Assembly: GCA_963708725.1 (NCBI GenBank)
Contig: CAVPTL010000008.1
Location: 372,001-436,000, forward strand
Length of the DNA: 64,000 nucleotides
Direction of reading: 5' to 3'
Source: CAVPTL01 sp963708725
Lineage (GTDB): Bacteria > Actinomycetota > Thermoleophilia > Gaiellales > JAICJC01
Part shown: piece by piece, positions 53,644-62,478 of the stretch
How positions within the stretch are numbered: the stretch's first letter is position 1
Layout of the letters: every line of letters starts with the position of its first letter
Notes under the pieces: model-generated
The model's database searches: none
What the model was told of the DNA's origin: nothing
The model's input: the letters and a program-made list of their open reading frames with translations, nothing else
Made by a program: the position numbers and the translations under genes

Positions 53644-55838
53644 GCGACCGCGCCGGCCAGATGGACGCGTGGACGTCCGCGATCCACCGTCGGCGCTACC
53701 TCGTGGTGTTGGCGTGGGTCGCGCTGGTGGCGGTGGCGTTCGCCGCGCAATACGGCGGCTTTGGCCCGAAGCTCTCGGATTTGCTGTCCAATCGCTTCGA
53801 CCTTCCGGGCACGGAGTCGGCTCGAGCGCTTGCGATTCTGCAGAAGAACTTCCACGAGCGCGACGACTCCAGCTTCACCGTCGTGTTCCAGCCGACCGGC
53901 TCGGCCCCGGTGAACCGCGCCGCGGCATTGCAGTCGCTCGAGGCCCAGGCCCACACGCTCGGCAAGGGGGTGATCGGTCCCCTGCGCGCCACCCGCGACG
54001 GAGTGCTCTACGCCACCATCGGGACCACGCTCCCACCCGACAAGGCCCAGGAGCTTGTGCCCGACATCCGCGCCGCCCGACCAGACATCCCGGGAACGCG
54101 CACGTATCTCACCGGCACGGTGGCCGTGAACAAGGACCTCCAACCGGTCTTCGATCACGACCTCCAGCGCGGTGAGTTCCTGATTGCCCTACCGGCGGCG
54201 ACGCTCGTCCTCCTGTTCATCTTCGGCACGGCGGCCGCCACCGTCGTCCCCCTGATCATGGCGCTGGCCACCGTGCCGACCACACTCGGAATCGTTTGGG
54301 CGATCGCCAACTTCCTCAGCATGGCGATCTACGTCCAGCAGCTCGTCTCGTTGATCGGCATCGCGATCGCGATCGACTACTCACTTCTGATCGTCTACCG
54401 GTACCGCGAAGAGTTGGAGCGCACCCCGGAGGATCCCCGGCTGGCGCTTCGCACCACCATGAACACCGCCGGCCGGGCTGTCTTGTTCTCGGGTGTGACG
54501 GTGGCGATCGGCCTGGCGCTGCTGGTGTTGCTCCCGCTGCCGTTCATCCGCTCGATGGGCATCGGTGGAGTGCTGATTCCCCTCGTATCGGTAGCGGCGG
54601 CCATGACACTCCTGCCCGCGGTGCTGGCCATCATGGGCACGGGAGTCAACCGTTTTCGGGTGGTGCCCAAGTCGGTCATGGAACGGCGTAAGAACTCGGA
54701 CACCGGCCTATGGGCACGGCTGGCACAGGCGATCATGAAGCGACCGAAGTTGATCGCATCGATCGTGTCGGCGGTGCTGATTGCCTCGGCCATTCCAGCG
54801 GTGTTCCTGTCGCTGACTCCGGGGTCGAGCAAGGGGCTACCGCCGCAGTCTGAGGCGGTGCAGGGGCTGAAGGTGCTCGAGGCACGACTGGGGCCGGGCA
54901 CGCTCTCTCCAGCGATCGTGGTGGTCGACAGCGGCCGGGCCGGAGGCGCCGCCGGTGAGTTGCCAGCGGTCGCCCGCCTCGCCCGCGAGGTACGCGCCGA
55001 TCCCGAGGTGGCCAACGTCCAGTCGCCCACTCCCACCAAGACCGCGTACCTGATCGATCCGTCGGGCCGGTATCTGCGCATGATCATCGCGACCAAGACC
55101 GACTACGGCACCGACCAGGCCAAGAAGTTCACCGGTCGCCTGCGTGACACCTACATCCCCAATGCGCGCTTCGGCGACGCCGAGGTATTGGCCGGTGGCG
55201 GTCCTCCGACGGGGGTGGACTTCATCAACCGGGCGTATTCGCTGTTCCCGTGGCTGGTGCTGACGGTGCTCGTGTTGACCTACATCGTTTTGCTGCGCGC
55301 GTTCCGCTCAGTGGTCTTACCATTGAAGGCGGTGCTCTTGAATGTGCTCTCGATCACCGCCACCTACGGGATTCTGGTGATGACGTTCAAATGGGGGGCT
55401 GGGCAGTGGATTGGTCTGACCCAGTCGAACCAGATCGAGGCATGGATCCCGATCTTCCTGTTCGCGATGCTTTTTGGACTCTCGATGGACTACGAGGTGT
55501 TTCTGCTGTCACGAATGCGCGAGATCTATGACGAGACCGGGGACACCACTCTGGCGGTCACTCAAGGGCTCGAGAAAACCGGGAGGATCGTGACTGCCGC
55601 GGCCGCGATCATGGTTGCCGCGTTCTCGGGGTTTGTGGTCGGCAGCCTGCTCGGACTCCAGGAGTTCGGGTGGGGGCTCGCGGTTGCGATTGCCATCGAT
55701 GCGACGGTGATCCGTGCGCTGCTCGTGCCTGCGCTGATGGCGATCATGGGCGAGTGGAACTGGTACCTGCCGACGTGGGCGGCCCGCGTGGCCAGGATCG
55801 CTCCTCCACAACCGGCGCCGTCAGAGAGCGGCGACTGA
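53640..55838 (+). CDS. MMPL-family RND transporter
   Basis: A 732-residue membrane transporter with two six-helix halves, each after a first helix followed by an extracytoplasmic domain. Helix runs include LIALPAATLVLLFIFGTAAA and LVSLIGIAIAIDYSLLIVYR in the first half, and MLFGLSMDYEVFLLSRMREI in the second; the Asp-Tyr pairs (IDYS, MDYE) are the family's proton-relay sites. MMPL proteins export lipids or small molecules. The TTG start overlaps nadA; an ATG at 53661 is an alternative. Confidence 0.88.
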   Translation: MSDRAGQMDAWTSAIHRRRYLVVLAWVALVAVAFAAQYGGFGPKLSDLLSNRFDLPGTESARALAILQKNFHERDDSSFTVVFQPTGSAPVNRAAALQSLEAQAHTLGKGVIGPLRATRDGVLYATIGTTLPPDKAQELVPDIRAARPDIPGTRTYLTGTVAVNKDLQPVFDHDLQRGEFLIALPAATLVLLFIFGTAAATVVPLIMALATVPTTLGIVWAIANFLSMAIYVQQLVSLIGIAIAIDYSLLIVYRYREELERTPEDPRLALRTTMNTAGRAVLFSGVTVAIGLALLVLLPLPFIRSMGIGGVLIPLVSVAAAMTLLPAVLAIMGTGVNRFRVVPKSVMERRKNSDTGLWARLAQAIMKRPKLIASIVSAVLIASAIPAVFLSLTPGSSKGLPPQSEAVQGLKVLEARLGPGTLSPAIVVVDSGRAGGAAGELPAVARLAREVRADPEVANVQSPTPTKTAYLIDPSGRYLRMIIATKTDYGTDQAKKFTGRLRDTYIPNARFGDAEVLAGGGPPTGVDFINRAYSLFPWLVLTVLVLTYIVLLRAFRSVVLPLKAVLLNVLSITATYGILVMTFKWGAGQWIGLTQSNQIEAWIPIFLFAMLFGLSMDYEVFLLSRMREIYDETGDTTLAVTQGLEKTGRIVTAAAAIMVAAFSGFVVGSLLGLQEFGWGLAVAIAIDATVIRALLVPALMAIMGEWNWYLPTWAARVARIAPPQPAPSESGD

Positions 55839-55850
55839 CAGACTGCGACC

Positions 55851-56411
55851 GTGCTCACGCTCGTTCCCACCGAGCTCGAAGCCGGCATGATGACGGCGCC
55901 GCTGTCAACGCCACTCGCGTTGTGCGGATTTGGTCTGGCTGAGGCCGGCGCGCGGGCGGCACACGCCATTGCGACCCACCCGGAGGCGGCCGACGGCGTG
56001 ATCCTTCTCGGAGCAGCCGGAACCTACGACCCGGCAACCTATCCCGTCGGCTCCGCAGTCGTCGCGGGCTCCGTTCGCTGCCATGGCATCGGCGCTGAAG
56101 GCCGATCGCCGGAGGCGCTGGGATTTGGCGCTCCCGAACTGCTTACGCTGGCCGGCAGAGGACCCGAGATCATCTCGGTCGCCGAAGCGTCTGACGCCAC
56201 CAACGCCGCTGCGATCGCGCGACGTCACCCCGAGGCAGTCGCCGAGGAGATGGAAGGCTACGCGGTGGCGCTGGCGGCACAACAGTTCGGAGTAGATCTG
56301 TGGATCGTGCGCGGCATTTCCAACGTTGCCGGTGACCGGGATGTCAGCGGCTGGGCACTACCCGAAGCGATCCGTGCAGCCTGTGCACACGTCGCGGAGA
56401 TCGTACGATGA
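55851..56411 (+). CDS. mqnB: Futalosine hydrolase
   Basis: A 186-residue nucleoside-phosphorylase-fold hydrolase that releases hypoxanthine from futalosine in menaquinone synthesis. LTLVPTELEAG opens the chain, GVILLGAAGTY is the central glycine loop, and AEEMEGYAVALAAQQFG plus IVRGISNVAGDRD are the substrate and catalytic regions. It is somewhat shorter than most members, with a compact first half. The GTG start follows the transporter by 12 bases and the end overlaps mqnD by four. Confidence 0.87.
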   Translation: MLTLVPTELEAGMMTAPLSTPLALCGFGLAEAGARAAHAIATHPEAADGVILLGAAGTYDPATYPVGSAVVAGSVRCHGIGAEGRSPEALGFGAPELLTLAGRGPEIISVAEASDATNAAAIARRHPEAVAEEMEGYAVALAAQQFGVDLWIVRGISNVAGDRDVSGWALPEAIRAACAHVAEIVR

Positions 56412-57238
56412 AGCTTCGGGTTGGAATCTCGCCGTGCCCCAACGACACATTTGCGTTCCACGCGATTCTCGAGCGGCGAATCGATCTCCAGGGTCTCGAT
56501 ATCGAGGTGACGTTCGGAGACGTGCAAGCACTCAACGACGGGTTGGTTGGTGGTCGGTTCGACCTCTCGAAGGCAAGCTTCCACCAGGCGCTGCTGCTGA
56601 CTGACCGGTTCGGAGTAACTCGCGCGGGATCCGCGCTCGGCTTCGGAGTCGGCCCGCTGCTCGTCAGCGCCCAGCCCGGCCTCGGCCCAAGCCCCCACGC
56701 GCGCGTACTCTGCCCCGGTGCGACGACCACCGCGACGCTCCTCTACCACTGCCTCCATCCCCACCAGGGCGTCGTTCGCCACTCCGTGTTCTCGGACATC
56801 GGCGAGGAGCTACGGCGCGGCAACGCCGACATCGGGGTGTTGATCCACGAAGGCCGGCTGACCTACGAGCGCGACGGGCTGATCCTGCTCGAAGACCTCG
56901 GCACGTCCTTCGAACAGCTCGCCGACGCTCCGGTGCCGCTGGGAGGCATCCTGGCGTCGCTCACGATCCCACCGGATGTCGTCGCACGATTCACCAGCGT
57001 GCTTCAGAGTTCGATCAGCTATGCCTGGGCGAACCGTGAGGAGACGTTGCCGACAATCCGTGCCCATGCTCAGGAGATGGGCGAAGACGTGATCTGGCCA
57101 TATGTCGAGCTGTACGTGAACGACAACACGTTTGACCTGGGCGCCGAAGGCGAGCGGTCGCTGACAACCCTCGAGCGCACCGGCATCGATGCGGGCGTGC
57201 TTTCTGCCGACCGGCCGCCGCTCCAAATCCTGGGCTAG
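56408..57238 (+). CDS. mqnD: 1,4-dihydroxy-6-naphthoate synthase
   Basis: A 276-residue periplasmic-binding-fold lyase acting on cyclic dehypoxanthine futalosine. VGISPCPNDTFAFHAIL at the N terminus and DLSKASFHQALLL are family signatures. GATTTATLLYHCLHP and DIGVLIHEGRLTYE follow, the latter with the conserved His. With mqnB it shows that menaquinone is made by the futalosine route; mqnA, mqnC and mqnE must lie elsewhere. Confidence 0.9.
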   Translation: MKLRVGISPCPNDTFAFHAILERRIDLQGLDIEVTFGDVQALNDGLVGGRFDLSKASFHQALLLTDRFGVTRAGSALGFGVGPLLVSAQPGLGPSPHARVLCPGATTTATLLYHCLHPHQGVVRHSVFSDIGEELRRGNADIGVLIHEGRLTYERDGLILLEDLGTSFEQLADAPVPLGGILASLTIPPDVVARFTSVLQSSISYAWANREETLPTIRAHAQEMGEDVIWPYVELYVNDNTFDLGAEGERSLTTLERTGIDAGVLSADRPPLQILG

Positions 57239-57242
57239 CGCC

Positions 57243-57599
57243 TCAGACGGGATGTGGAGGTCGTCCGAAGAACCAGCGCTCGAGCTGTGGCAGGAGTTCG
57301 GTGGTGGTGAAGACCTGCACGTCCTGACTCGAGCCCTCGCTGCGGCACACCTCGAGGTCAGACTCGAGCGCCTCGTTCGCCGCCTCGACCGCGTCTTCCA
57401 TCTCGTAGCCCTCGAACACGTAGTCGACGTCATGCACCGCTCCGTCGGCGCGCTCGGCCAGACCCACCGCTCTGCCGACCGCCCATAACGCGCCCGGCTT
57501 ACGCTCGATCCAGAGCGTGATCACCTCGGAGCCGCCATCATCACCGACCCCGCTGAGAGTCCTTTCGGCGAACCAACTAACGCCACCACTGCGATGCAT
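57243..57599 (-). CDS. Hypothetical protein
   Basis: A 118-residue soluble protein with no recognised family. It contains a beta-rich start (GGSEVITLWIERKPGALWAV) and an acidic middle (YEMEDAVEAANEALESDLEV), ending in LERWFFGRPPHPV. A ferredoxin-like or small alpha-beta fold is plausible. It converges with mqnD, with four bases between. An in-frame start further in cannot be excluded. Confidence 0.55.
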   Translation of the reverse strand: MHRSGGVSWFAERTLSGVGDDGGSEVITLWIERKPGALWAVGRAVGLAERADGAVHDVDYVFEGYEMEDAVEAANEALESDLEVCRSEGSSQDVQVFTTTELLPQLERWFFGRPPHPV

Positions 57600-57645
57600 G
57601 TTCGGCCTCCGGAGTTGCGAAAGAGGCCACCCATATTAGCGGCGA

Positions 57646-58128
57646 TCAGCCCGCGAAATCGTCCGGGTTCACACTCTCGAGAAACTTCTTGAACTCGTCG
57701 ATCACTTCACCCGCGTCGTCGGGCTCCTGCCCGAACTCGATCGCAGAATCGTCCAGAACGGCCTCGGCCACGAAGATCGGGGCCTCGGTGCGGACGGCGA
57801 GGGCGAGCGCATCAGACGGCCGAGAATCGATGTCGATCTCGGTATCGTCGACCCGCAGGGTGATGAGTGCGTGGAAGGTGTTCTCGCGAAGCTCGGTCAC
57901 CGCGACCTTCGACACGGTGGCGTTCAGCTCCTCCAGCATGCTGGTGACAAGATCGTGGGTCATCGGCCGCGCGGTCGGCTGGCCCTGGAGCTTCATCAGG
58001 ATGGCCGCTGCCTCGGGATGACCTATCCAGATCGGAAGGAACCGATTGCCGTCGAGCGTGCGGAGCAAAACGATCGGCTGCTTGCCCACCATGTCGAACG
58101 ACACCCCGTAGATCGTCATCTTGTGCAA
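57646..58128 (-). CDS. Bifunctional nuclease (BFN/DUF151) family protein
   Basis: A 160-residue protein of the DUF151 family. The conserved core is PIVLLRTLDGNRFLPIWIGHPEAAAI, then MLEELNATVSKVAVTEL and the signature DIDSRPSDALALAVRTEAPIFV. Plant and bacterial members show DNase and RNase activity. The C terminus is acidic. A TTG at 58128 or the ATG at 58119 may be the start, with GGAGGGAG just upstream of the TTG. A TATAAT box lies further upstream. Confidence 0.85.
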   Translation of the reverse strand: MHKMTIYGVSFDMVGKQPIVLLRTLDGNRFLPIWIGHPEAAAILMKLQGQPTARPMTHDLVTSMLEELNATVSKVAVTELRENTFHALITLRVDDTEIDIDSRPSDALALAVRTEAPIFVAEAVLDDSAIEFGQEPDDAGEVIDEFKKFLESVNPDDFAG

Positions 58129-58148
58129 GCGACTCCCTCCACCCAGCG

Positions 58149-58154
58149 ATTATA
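58149..58154 (-). promoter_or_regulatory. Candidate -10 box (TATAAT) of the bifunctional nuclease gene
   Basis: On the reverse strand this is a consensus TATAAT, 20 bases before the TTG start. No matching -35 box is seen 16-18 bases further upstream. Confidence 0.45.
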
Positions 58155-58256
58155 GCCAGCGGGCTGGCTGGCACCCAGTCGCCGTAATCGGTGCTACAGC
58201 CGCGGCCGAACGCGGCAGGAATGGAGTGGTCAGGCCATGACCTTCGGCCCCGGGCA

Positions 58257-58330
<74 letters not shown>

Positions 58331-58364
58331 GGGGCGGGCATGAGAATAGCATTCGCGCGGTGCT

Positions 58365-59243
58365 TCAGGCGGGCCAGGAGCTGCGCTCGGCGCGCAACTG
58401 GTCGATTATCCGCCCGAGCTCGGCGCTGCTCGTGAAATGCAGCTCAACCCGGCCGCCACGGGGACCTCGACGCACCGCCGCGCGGAGGTTGAGTGAGGCC
58501 CAGGCGGCGTCGACGACCATGTTCGCCAGCTCATCGTCCATCGAGCCCACGGCGCTACGGGCGGCCTTCGCCTTTTTCTTCGGCGTGTGCTTGGCGGCAG
58601 CCTCGGTCTGGCGAACCGACAATCCCCGCTTGAGAGCAAGCCGCGCGAGCGCGGTTCGCTCATCCTGGCCTTCGACCAGAAGCACAGCTCGCCCATGGCC
58701 CTCCGACAGGCTGCCATCGGAAATCAGGTCGAGCACCGAGTCTGGCAGGTCGAGCAGCCGCATCGTATTTGCGACCGCCGCCCGGCTCTTACCCACCCGC
58801 CGCGCAATCTCGGTCTGGGTGAGATCGAGCTCGTCGGAGAGAACGGCGTACGCCCGCGCCTGGTCGACCGCGTTGAGGTCAACGCGGGCCACGTTCTCGG
58901 CCATCGCCAGGATGAGACTGTCGCGGTCGTCCCCACGCCGCACGACCGCCGGAATCGTCCGCAGGCCGGCGCGCTGGGCGGCGCGCCATCGCCGCTCGCC
59001 CGCGATGATCTCGTACCCGGTGGCCACTTCGCGCACCACGATCGGCTGAACGACACCCTCCGCCTTGATCGATTCGGAGAGCTCGGCGAGCTTGTCCTCG
59101 TCGAATACCTGGCGAGGCTGCTTGGGGCCGGGCGTGACCTGGGAGAGCTCGATGTCGATCAACGAGGTCTGACCGCTCGGGAACTCGGCGACCAGCGCCG
59201 CGAGTCCTCGACCAAGTCCGCGCTGTTTGGACTGCTCAGCCAC
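58365..59243 (-). CDS. parB: Chromosome-partitioning protein ParB
   Basis: A 292-residue centromere-binding CTP switch. After a short ParA-interacting tail (KQRGLGRGLAALVAEF), the CTP-binding domain shows GVVQPIVVREV and IIAGERRWRAAQRAG. The helix-turn-helix is LTQTEIARRVGKSRAAVANTMRLL, followed by SEGHGRAVLL, and the C-terminal dimer domain has GRVELHFTSSAELGRII. The GTG at 59243 overlaps the parA stop. Confidence 0.93.
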   Translation of the reverse strand: MAEQSKQRGLGRGLAALVAEFPSGQTSLIDIELSQVTPGPKQPRQVFDEDKLAELSESIKAEGVVQPIVVREVATGYEIIAGERRWRAAQRAGLRTIPAVVRRGDDRDSLILAMAENVARVDLNAVDQARAYAVLSDELDLTQTEIARRVGKSRAAVANTMRLLDLPDSVLDLISDGSLSEGHGRAVLLVEGQDERTALARLALKRGLSVRQTEAAAKHTPKKKAKAARSAVGSMDDELANMVVDAAWASLNLRAAVRRGPRGGRVELHFTSSAELGRIIDQLRAERSSWPA

Positions 59244-59997
59244 GCTCGACAACCTCCATCGCCGCTCTGAAGTATGCATCGGCGCCGGCCGAGCGAGCGT
59301 CGTAGCGGGTGATGGGCACGCCGTGGCTCGGCGCTTCGGCCAACCTGACACTCCGGGGCACGACGGTGTCGAACACGAGATCGCCGAAATACGACCGGAC
59401 TTCGTCGGCAACATCGCTCGAAAGCCGCGTGCGACCGTCGTACATCGTCAGCAGAACACCCGTGACCCCAAGCCGCGGGTTGAGGCGGGTGCGGACGAGT
59501 TCGATGCTTTGGAGCAGCTGCGCGAGTCCCTCCAGTGCGTAGTACTCGCACTGCACCGGGACGATCAAACGGTTCGCCGCCGACAGAGCATTGACGGTGA
59601 GCAGACCGAGCGAGGGCGGGCAATCCACGAACACGTAGGGGTAGCGCTCCTCGGTGCCCGCGAGAATGTCGCGAAGCAACGTGCCCTGGTCATGGCGTTT
59701 GGGCAGCTCGACCTGAGCGGCGGCCAGGTCAGGGTGCGACGGCGCCAGATCGAGGTTGGGAATCGAGGTCGAGACGACCACCTCGTCGAGCGGCGTGCCG
59801 TGCAGCAGGTCGTACGTGCTGCTGTCGAGTTGGTCTGGCCGAAATCCGAGGCCAGTGGTGGCGTTCGCCTGGGGATCGAGGTCGATCAGAAGAACCGGGG
59901 TACCGGCCTCAGCGACACACGCCGCCATATTGATCGCGGTGGTCGTCTTGCCGACCCCACCCTTCTGATTTGCGAGCGCGTAGACACGGCCGTTCAT
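59236..59997 (-). CDS. parA: Chromosome-partitioning ATPase ParA
   Basis: A 253-residue deviant Walker ATPase that moves ParB-bound origins. The P loop is NQKGGVGKTTTAIN (about 10-23), the second Walker site is VFVDCPPSLGLLTVNAL, and the magnesium-site segment LLIDLDPQANATTGLG follows the P loop. Length matches chromosomal ParA. The start is 14 bases downstream of the rsmG stop in the same direction. Confidence 0.94.
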   Translation of the reverse strand: MNGRVYALANQKGGVGKTTTAINMAACVAEAGTPVLLIDLDPQANATTGLGFRPDQLDSSTYDLLHGTPLDEVVVSTSIPNLDLAPSHPDLAAAQVELPKRHDQGTLLRDILAGTEERYPYVFVDCPPSLGLLTVNALSAANRLIVPVQCEYYALEGLAQLLQSIELVRTRLNPRLGVTGVLLTMYDGRTRLSSDVADEVRSYFGDLVFDTVVPRSVRLAEAPSHGVPITRYDARSAGADAYFRAAMEVVERG

Positions 59998-60011
59998 GCA
60001 GACGATGGTAG

Positions 60012-60635
60012 CTAGGCCAGCGGACGTTTCCCGGCCATGCCCGGCCGCCGCGGGAAGCGATCGGGCGTGGCGGTCACCTTGTCCACGAACACCAGATTCC
60101 GGGAGGCGGCGGTCGCCTCCGTCTCGCCCACACGGCCACCGAGTTCACCGGCCGCAACCGCGATGGGTTCTGGGTCGGTCACACCGGTCCAGAGCACGAG
60201 CGTTCCACCGGTCCGGACGAGGGGAAGGCACAGTTCCACGGCAACTGGTGGTGGTGCGAGCGCCCGCGCCAGGGCGACGTCGAACGCCTCGCGGCCCCGG
60301 CCCCGACCGAACTCCTCGGAGCGCTGGGCGACCACCTCGCAGCTCAGCCCCAGCTCGGCGACCACCGAACGCAGGAACTCCGCCTTGCGGTCGCGGGACT
60401 CGAGCAGCACCGTTGGGATTCCGGTTTCGATCGCCAACGGGATTCCCGGCGAGCCACCCCCGGTGCCAACGTCGACCAGCGACCCTGGGGCGCGGGCGAC
60501 AATCGCGGGAAGGGCTGACAGGGCGTCCTCGACATGGAGCGCCCACACGGCGTCTGGATCGGTGACAGAGGTCACCGAAACGGGCGCGGAACCCAGGAGG
60601 CGGCAGTACTCGCGCAGAAGCTCTGGGTGTTTCAC
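60012..60635 (-). CDS. rsmG: 16S rRNA (guanine-527-N7)-methyltransferase
   Basis: A 207-residue S-adenosylmethionine-dependent methyltransferase. The cofactor loop is LVDVGTGGGSPGIPLAIE (about 52-69), followed by VLLESRDRKAEFLRSVV and the acidic-residue segment. The late part, with GGTLVLWTG, is typical. The GTG start at 60635 lies inside a near-parS sequence, so ParB binding could affect this gene. It stands in the conserved order before parA. Confidence 0.92.
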   Translation of the reverse strand: MKHPELLREYCRLLGSAPVSVTSVTDPDAVWALHVEDALSALPAIVARAPGSLVDVGTGGGSPGIPLAIETGIPTVLLESRDRKAEFLRSVVAELGLSCEVVAQRSEEFGRGRGREAFDVALARALAPPPVAVELCLPLVRTGGTLVLWTGVTDPEPIAVAAGELGGRVGETEATAASRNLVFVDKVTATPDRFPRRPGMAGKRPLA

Positions 60636-60643
60636 GTTTTACA
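60628..60643. promoter_or_regulatory. Degenerate parS candidate overlapping the rsmG start
   Basis: The reverse strand reads TGTAAAACGTGAAACA, matching 13 of 16 bases of the widespread parS consensus TGTTTCACGTGAAACA; one half is perfect and the other differs at three positions. It lies between khpB and rsmG, about 1.4 kb from parB. Confidence 0.45.
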
Positions 60644-61379
60644 CCGAGGCGCTGGGGTCATCCTCGACCGGGATGACGACGACGTGCCGATTCGGTTCGG
60701 CACCATCACTCTCCGTGCCCACGCCTTCCATCTCCTTCAGGCGCAGATGGATGATCTTGCGCTCCACCGACGTCATCGGCTCGAGTGCCACCGGTCGCCC
60801 CGTCGTACGCACCTCGACCGCGGCGTTGACGGCGACATCGTGAAGCATGCGCTCTCGCCGCTCACGATATCCCTGGGCATCGATGACAACCTCGACCTGT
60901 TCACCGTGACGATGCATAACCGCGTTCGCGAGGTACTGGATGGCGTCAATGGTCTGGCCATGCCGCCCGATGACGAGGCCGAGGTCCTCGCCCGTGATCG
61001 TCGCCTGAAGCTCGGATCCGCTTTGGGTGATACGAACCTGAGCATCGGTCGCGATCGCGGGCACGATCTGCCCCAGCATCTCGGCGATCCGATCTCCCGC
61101 AGGGGTCGCCGGATCAAGGCCGATCAGGGTGACTGCGGGCAGCTCCGGCTCGGCCGGCTCCGGGACAGCCCGGGATTCTGGCACCACCGTCAGAAGCGCT
61201 GTGACCCGAACCGGTTCGTACCCGACGCCGAGCACCCCGCGCTGACCTTCGGACACGACCTGGAACTCAACGGCATCCCGATCGAGGTCAGGGAACCGGC
61301 GCTCGAGATCATGGAGAGCGGCCCATCGAGCCTCGGCGACCGTCTCACCGGTGGCTTCGACGCGCACACCGTCGGTCAT
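60639..61379 (-). CDS. khpB: RNA-binding protein KhpB/Jag
   Basis: A 246-residue protein with an N-terminal Jag domain (VEATGETVAEARWAALHDLE), a KH domain with LGLVIGRHGQTIDAIQYLAN (about 133-152), and an R3H domain with EPMTSVERKIIHLRL. KhpB proteins bind many RNAs and affect cell envelope and division. The ATG overlaps the yidC stop, the usual arrangement at the origin. Confidence 0.92.
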   Translation of the reverse strand: MTDGVRVEATGETVAEARWAALHDLERRFPDLDRDAVEFQVVSEGQRGVLGVGYEPVRVTALLTVVPESRAVPEPAEPELPAVTLIGLDPATPAGDRIAEMLGQIVPAIATDAQVRITQSGSELQATITGEDLGLVIGRHGQTIDAIQYLANAVMHRHGEQVEVVIDAQGYRERRERMLHDVAVNAAVEVRTTGRPVALEPMTSVERKIIHLRLKEMEGVGTESDGAEPNRHVVVIPVEDDPSASV

Positions 61380-62233
61380 GACTCGGTGCCGCCGTTCTTG
61401 GGCTCGCGCGGCGGCGGCTTGGTGCCCTTGGGCGTGCGACTTCGGCCCCTTCTGGTGGAGCCGCCGTCCTTGTTGCCGTCCTTGGTCTTTGAACCGCCGC
61501 CCTTCGACCCTCCGCCGCCCTTGGTTGGAGATCCACCCTTGGCGTTGGTCTGGAGATGTGGGAACCGATGGCCCATCGTGCGCTTGATCAAGCCCTGCTG
61601 GCCGATCGTCCACAGGTTGGTCGTGATCCAGTAGATGACCAGGCCGACGGTGAAGTTCTTGATGAACAGCGAGAACACGACCGCCATGCCGGCAAACATG
61701 TAGCGCTGGTTCTTGTCGGGAATCAGCGAGAACAACAGCGAGGTGCCGAGCATCGAGAGCAGGTAGATGCCCGTGATCAGCAACTCCTGGTCGTGAGGCA
61801 GATGCTTCATCTCCACGAAGATGTCGTTGATGAACAAGAAGCCCTTGTTGCCCGTCGGGTGTACGTGGTAGCGCAGCACCGAGTTGAGCCCGATGAAGAT
61901 CGGGATCTGGAGGACGAGCGGCAGGCACGACGCGAACGGGTTGATCTTGTTCTCTTTGTAGAGAGCCATGATCTCGGCCTGCTTGGCTTGCGAGTCTTCC
62001 TTTGACGACTTGCCCTTGTACTTGTTCTGGATCTGTTTGACCTTGGGCTGGATCGCCTGCATTCCGGCGGTCGAGCGCAGCTGGTTGATGGTCAGCGGGA
62101 ACATCAGCAGACGCACGGTGACGGTGACGAGCACGATCGCCCAGCCCCAGTTGCCAACCCACCCGTAGTAGGTGTTGAGGAGCCACTCGAGGGCGCTCTG
62201 AATCTGCTGCCAAACGATCAGGTACGTGATCAA
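61376..62233 (-). CDS. yidC: Membrane protein insertase YidC, with long basic tail
   Basis: A 285-residue Oxa1-type insertase with five hydrophobic segments. They include VGNWGWAIVLVTVTVRLLMF, which carries the hydrophilic-groove Arg, then CLPLVLQIPIFIGLNSVL and TVGLVIYWITTNLWTIGQQ. After RTMGHRFPHL comes a tail of about 60 residues that is almost only Lys, Gly, Ser, Thr, Arg and Pro. Basic tails of insertases contact the ribosome; this one is unusually low-complexity. The start overlaps yidD. Confidence 0.93.
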   Translation of the reverse strand: MITYLIVWQQIQSALEWLLNTYYGWVGNWGWAIVLVTVTVRLLMFPLTINQLRSTAGMQAIQPKVKQIQNKYKGKSSKEDSQAKQAEIMALYKENKINPFASCLPLVLQIPIFIGLNSVLRYHVHPTGNKGFLFINDIFVEMKHLPHDQELLITGIYLLSMLGTSLLFSLIPDKNQRYMFAGMAVVFSLFIKNFTVGLVIYWITTNLWTIGQQGLIKRTMGHRFPHLQTNAKGGSPTKGGGGSKGGGSKTKDGNKDGGSTRRGRSRTPKGTKPPPREPKNGGTES

Positions 62234-62478
62234 TGTCGCCTCACCGGGTCATAACCGCCCTTGGAAAATGGGTTGCAGCGCAGCAGTCGCCAGAGCGCGA
62301 GAGCCGTTCCACGCACCGGCCCGTACTCGCGTACGGCGTCCTCCGCATAGTGCGAGCAGCTGGGCTCGTACTTGCACACCCGCGGGGTCACCGACGTCAT
62401 CGCCACAAAGGGCGTCAGCGCCAGCCGCACCAGCCGCATGGCCCAGATCACGACGAACGAGATCGCACGCGTGATCAC
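62230..62478 (-). CDS. yidD: Membrane protein insertion efficiency factor YidD
   Basis: An 82-residue member of the YidD family with the signature CKYEPSCSHYAEDAVREYGP near the middle and RLLRCNPFSKGGYDPV near the end. The N-terminal helix is amphipathic and likely lies on the membrane. It lies between rnpA and yidC with four-base overlaps at both sides. Confidence 0.93.
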   Translation of the reverse strand: MITRAISFVVIWAMRLVRLALTPFVAMTSVTPRVCKYEPSCSHYAEDAVREYGPVRGTALALWRLLRCNPFSKGGYDPVRRH

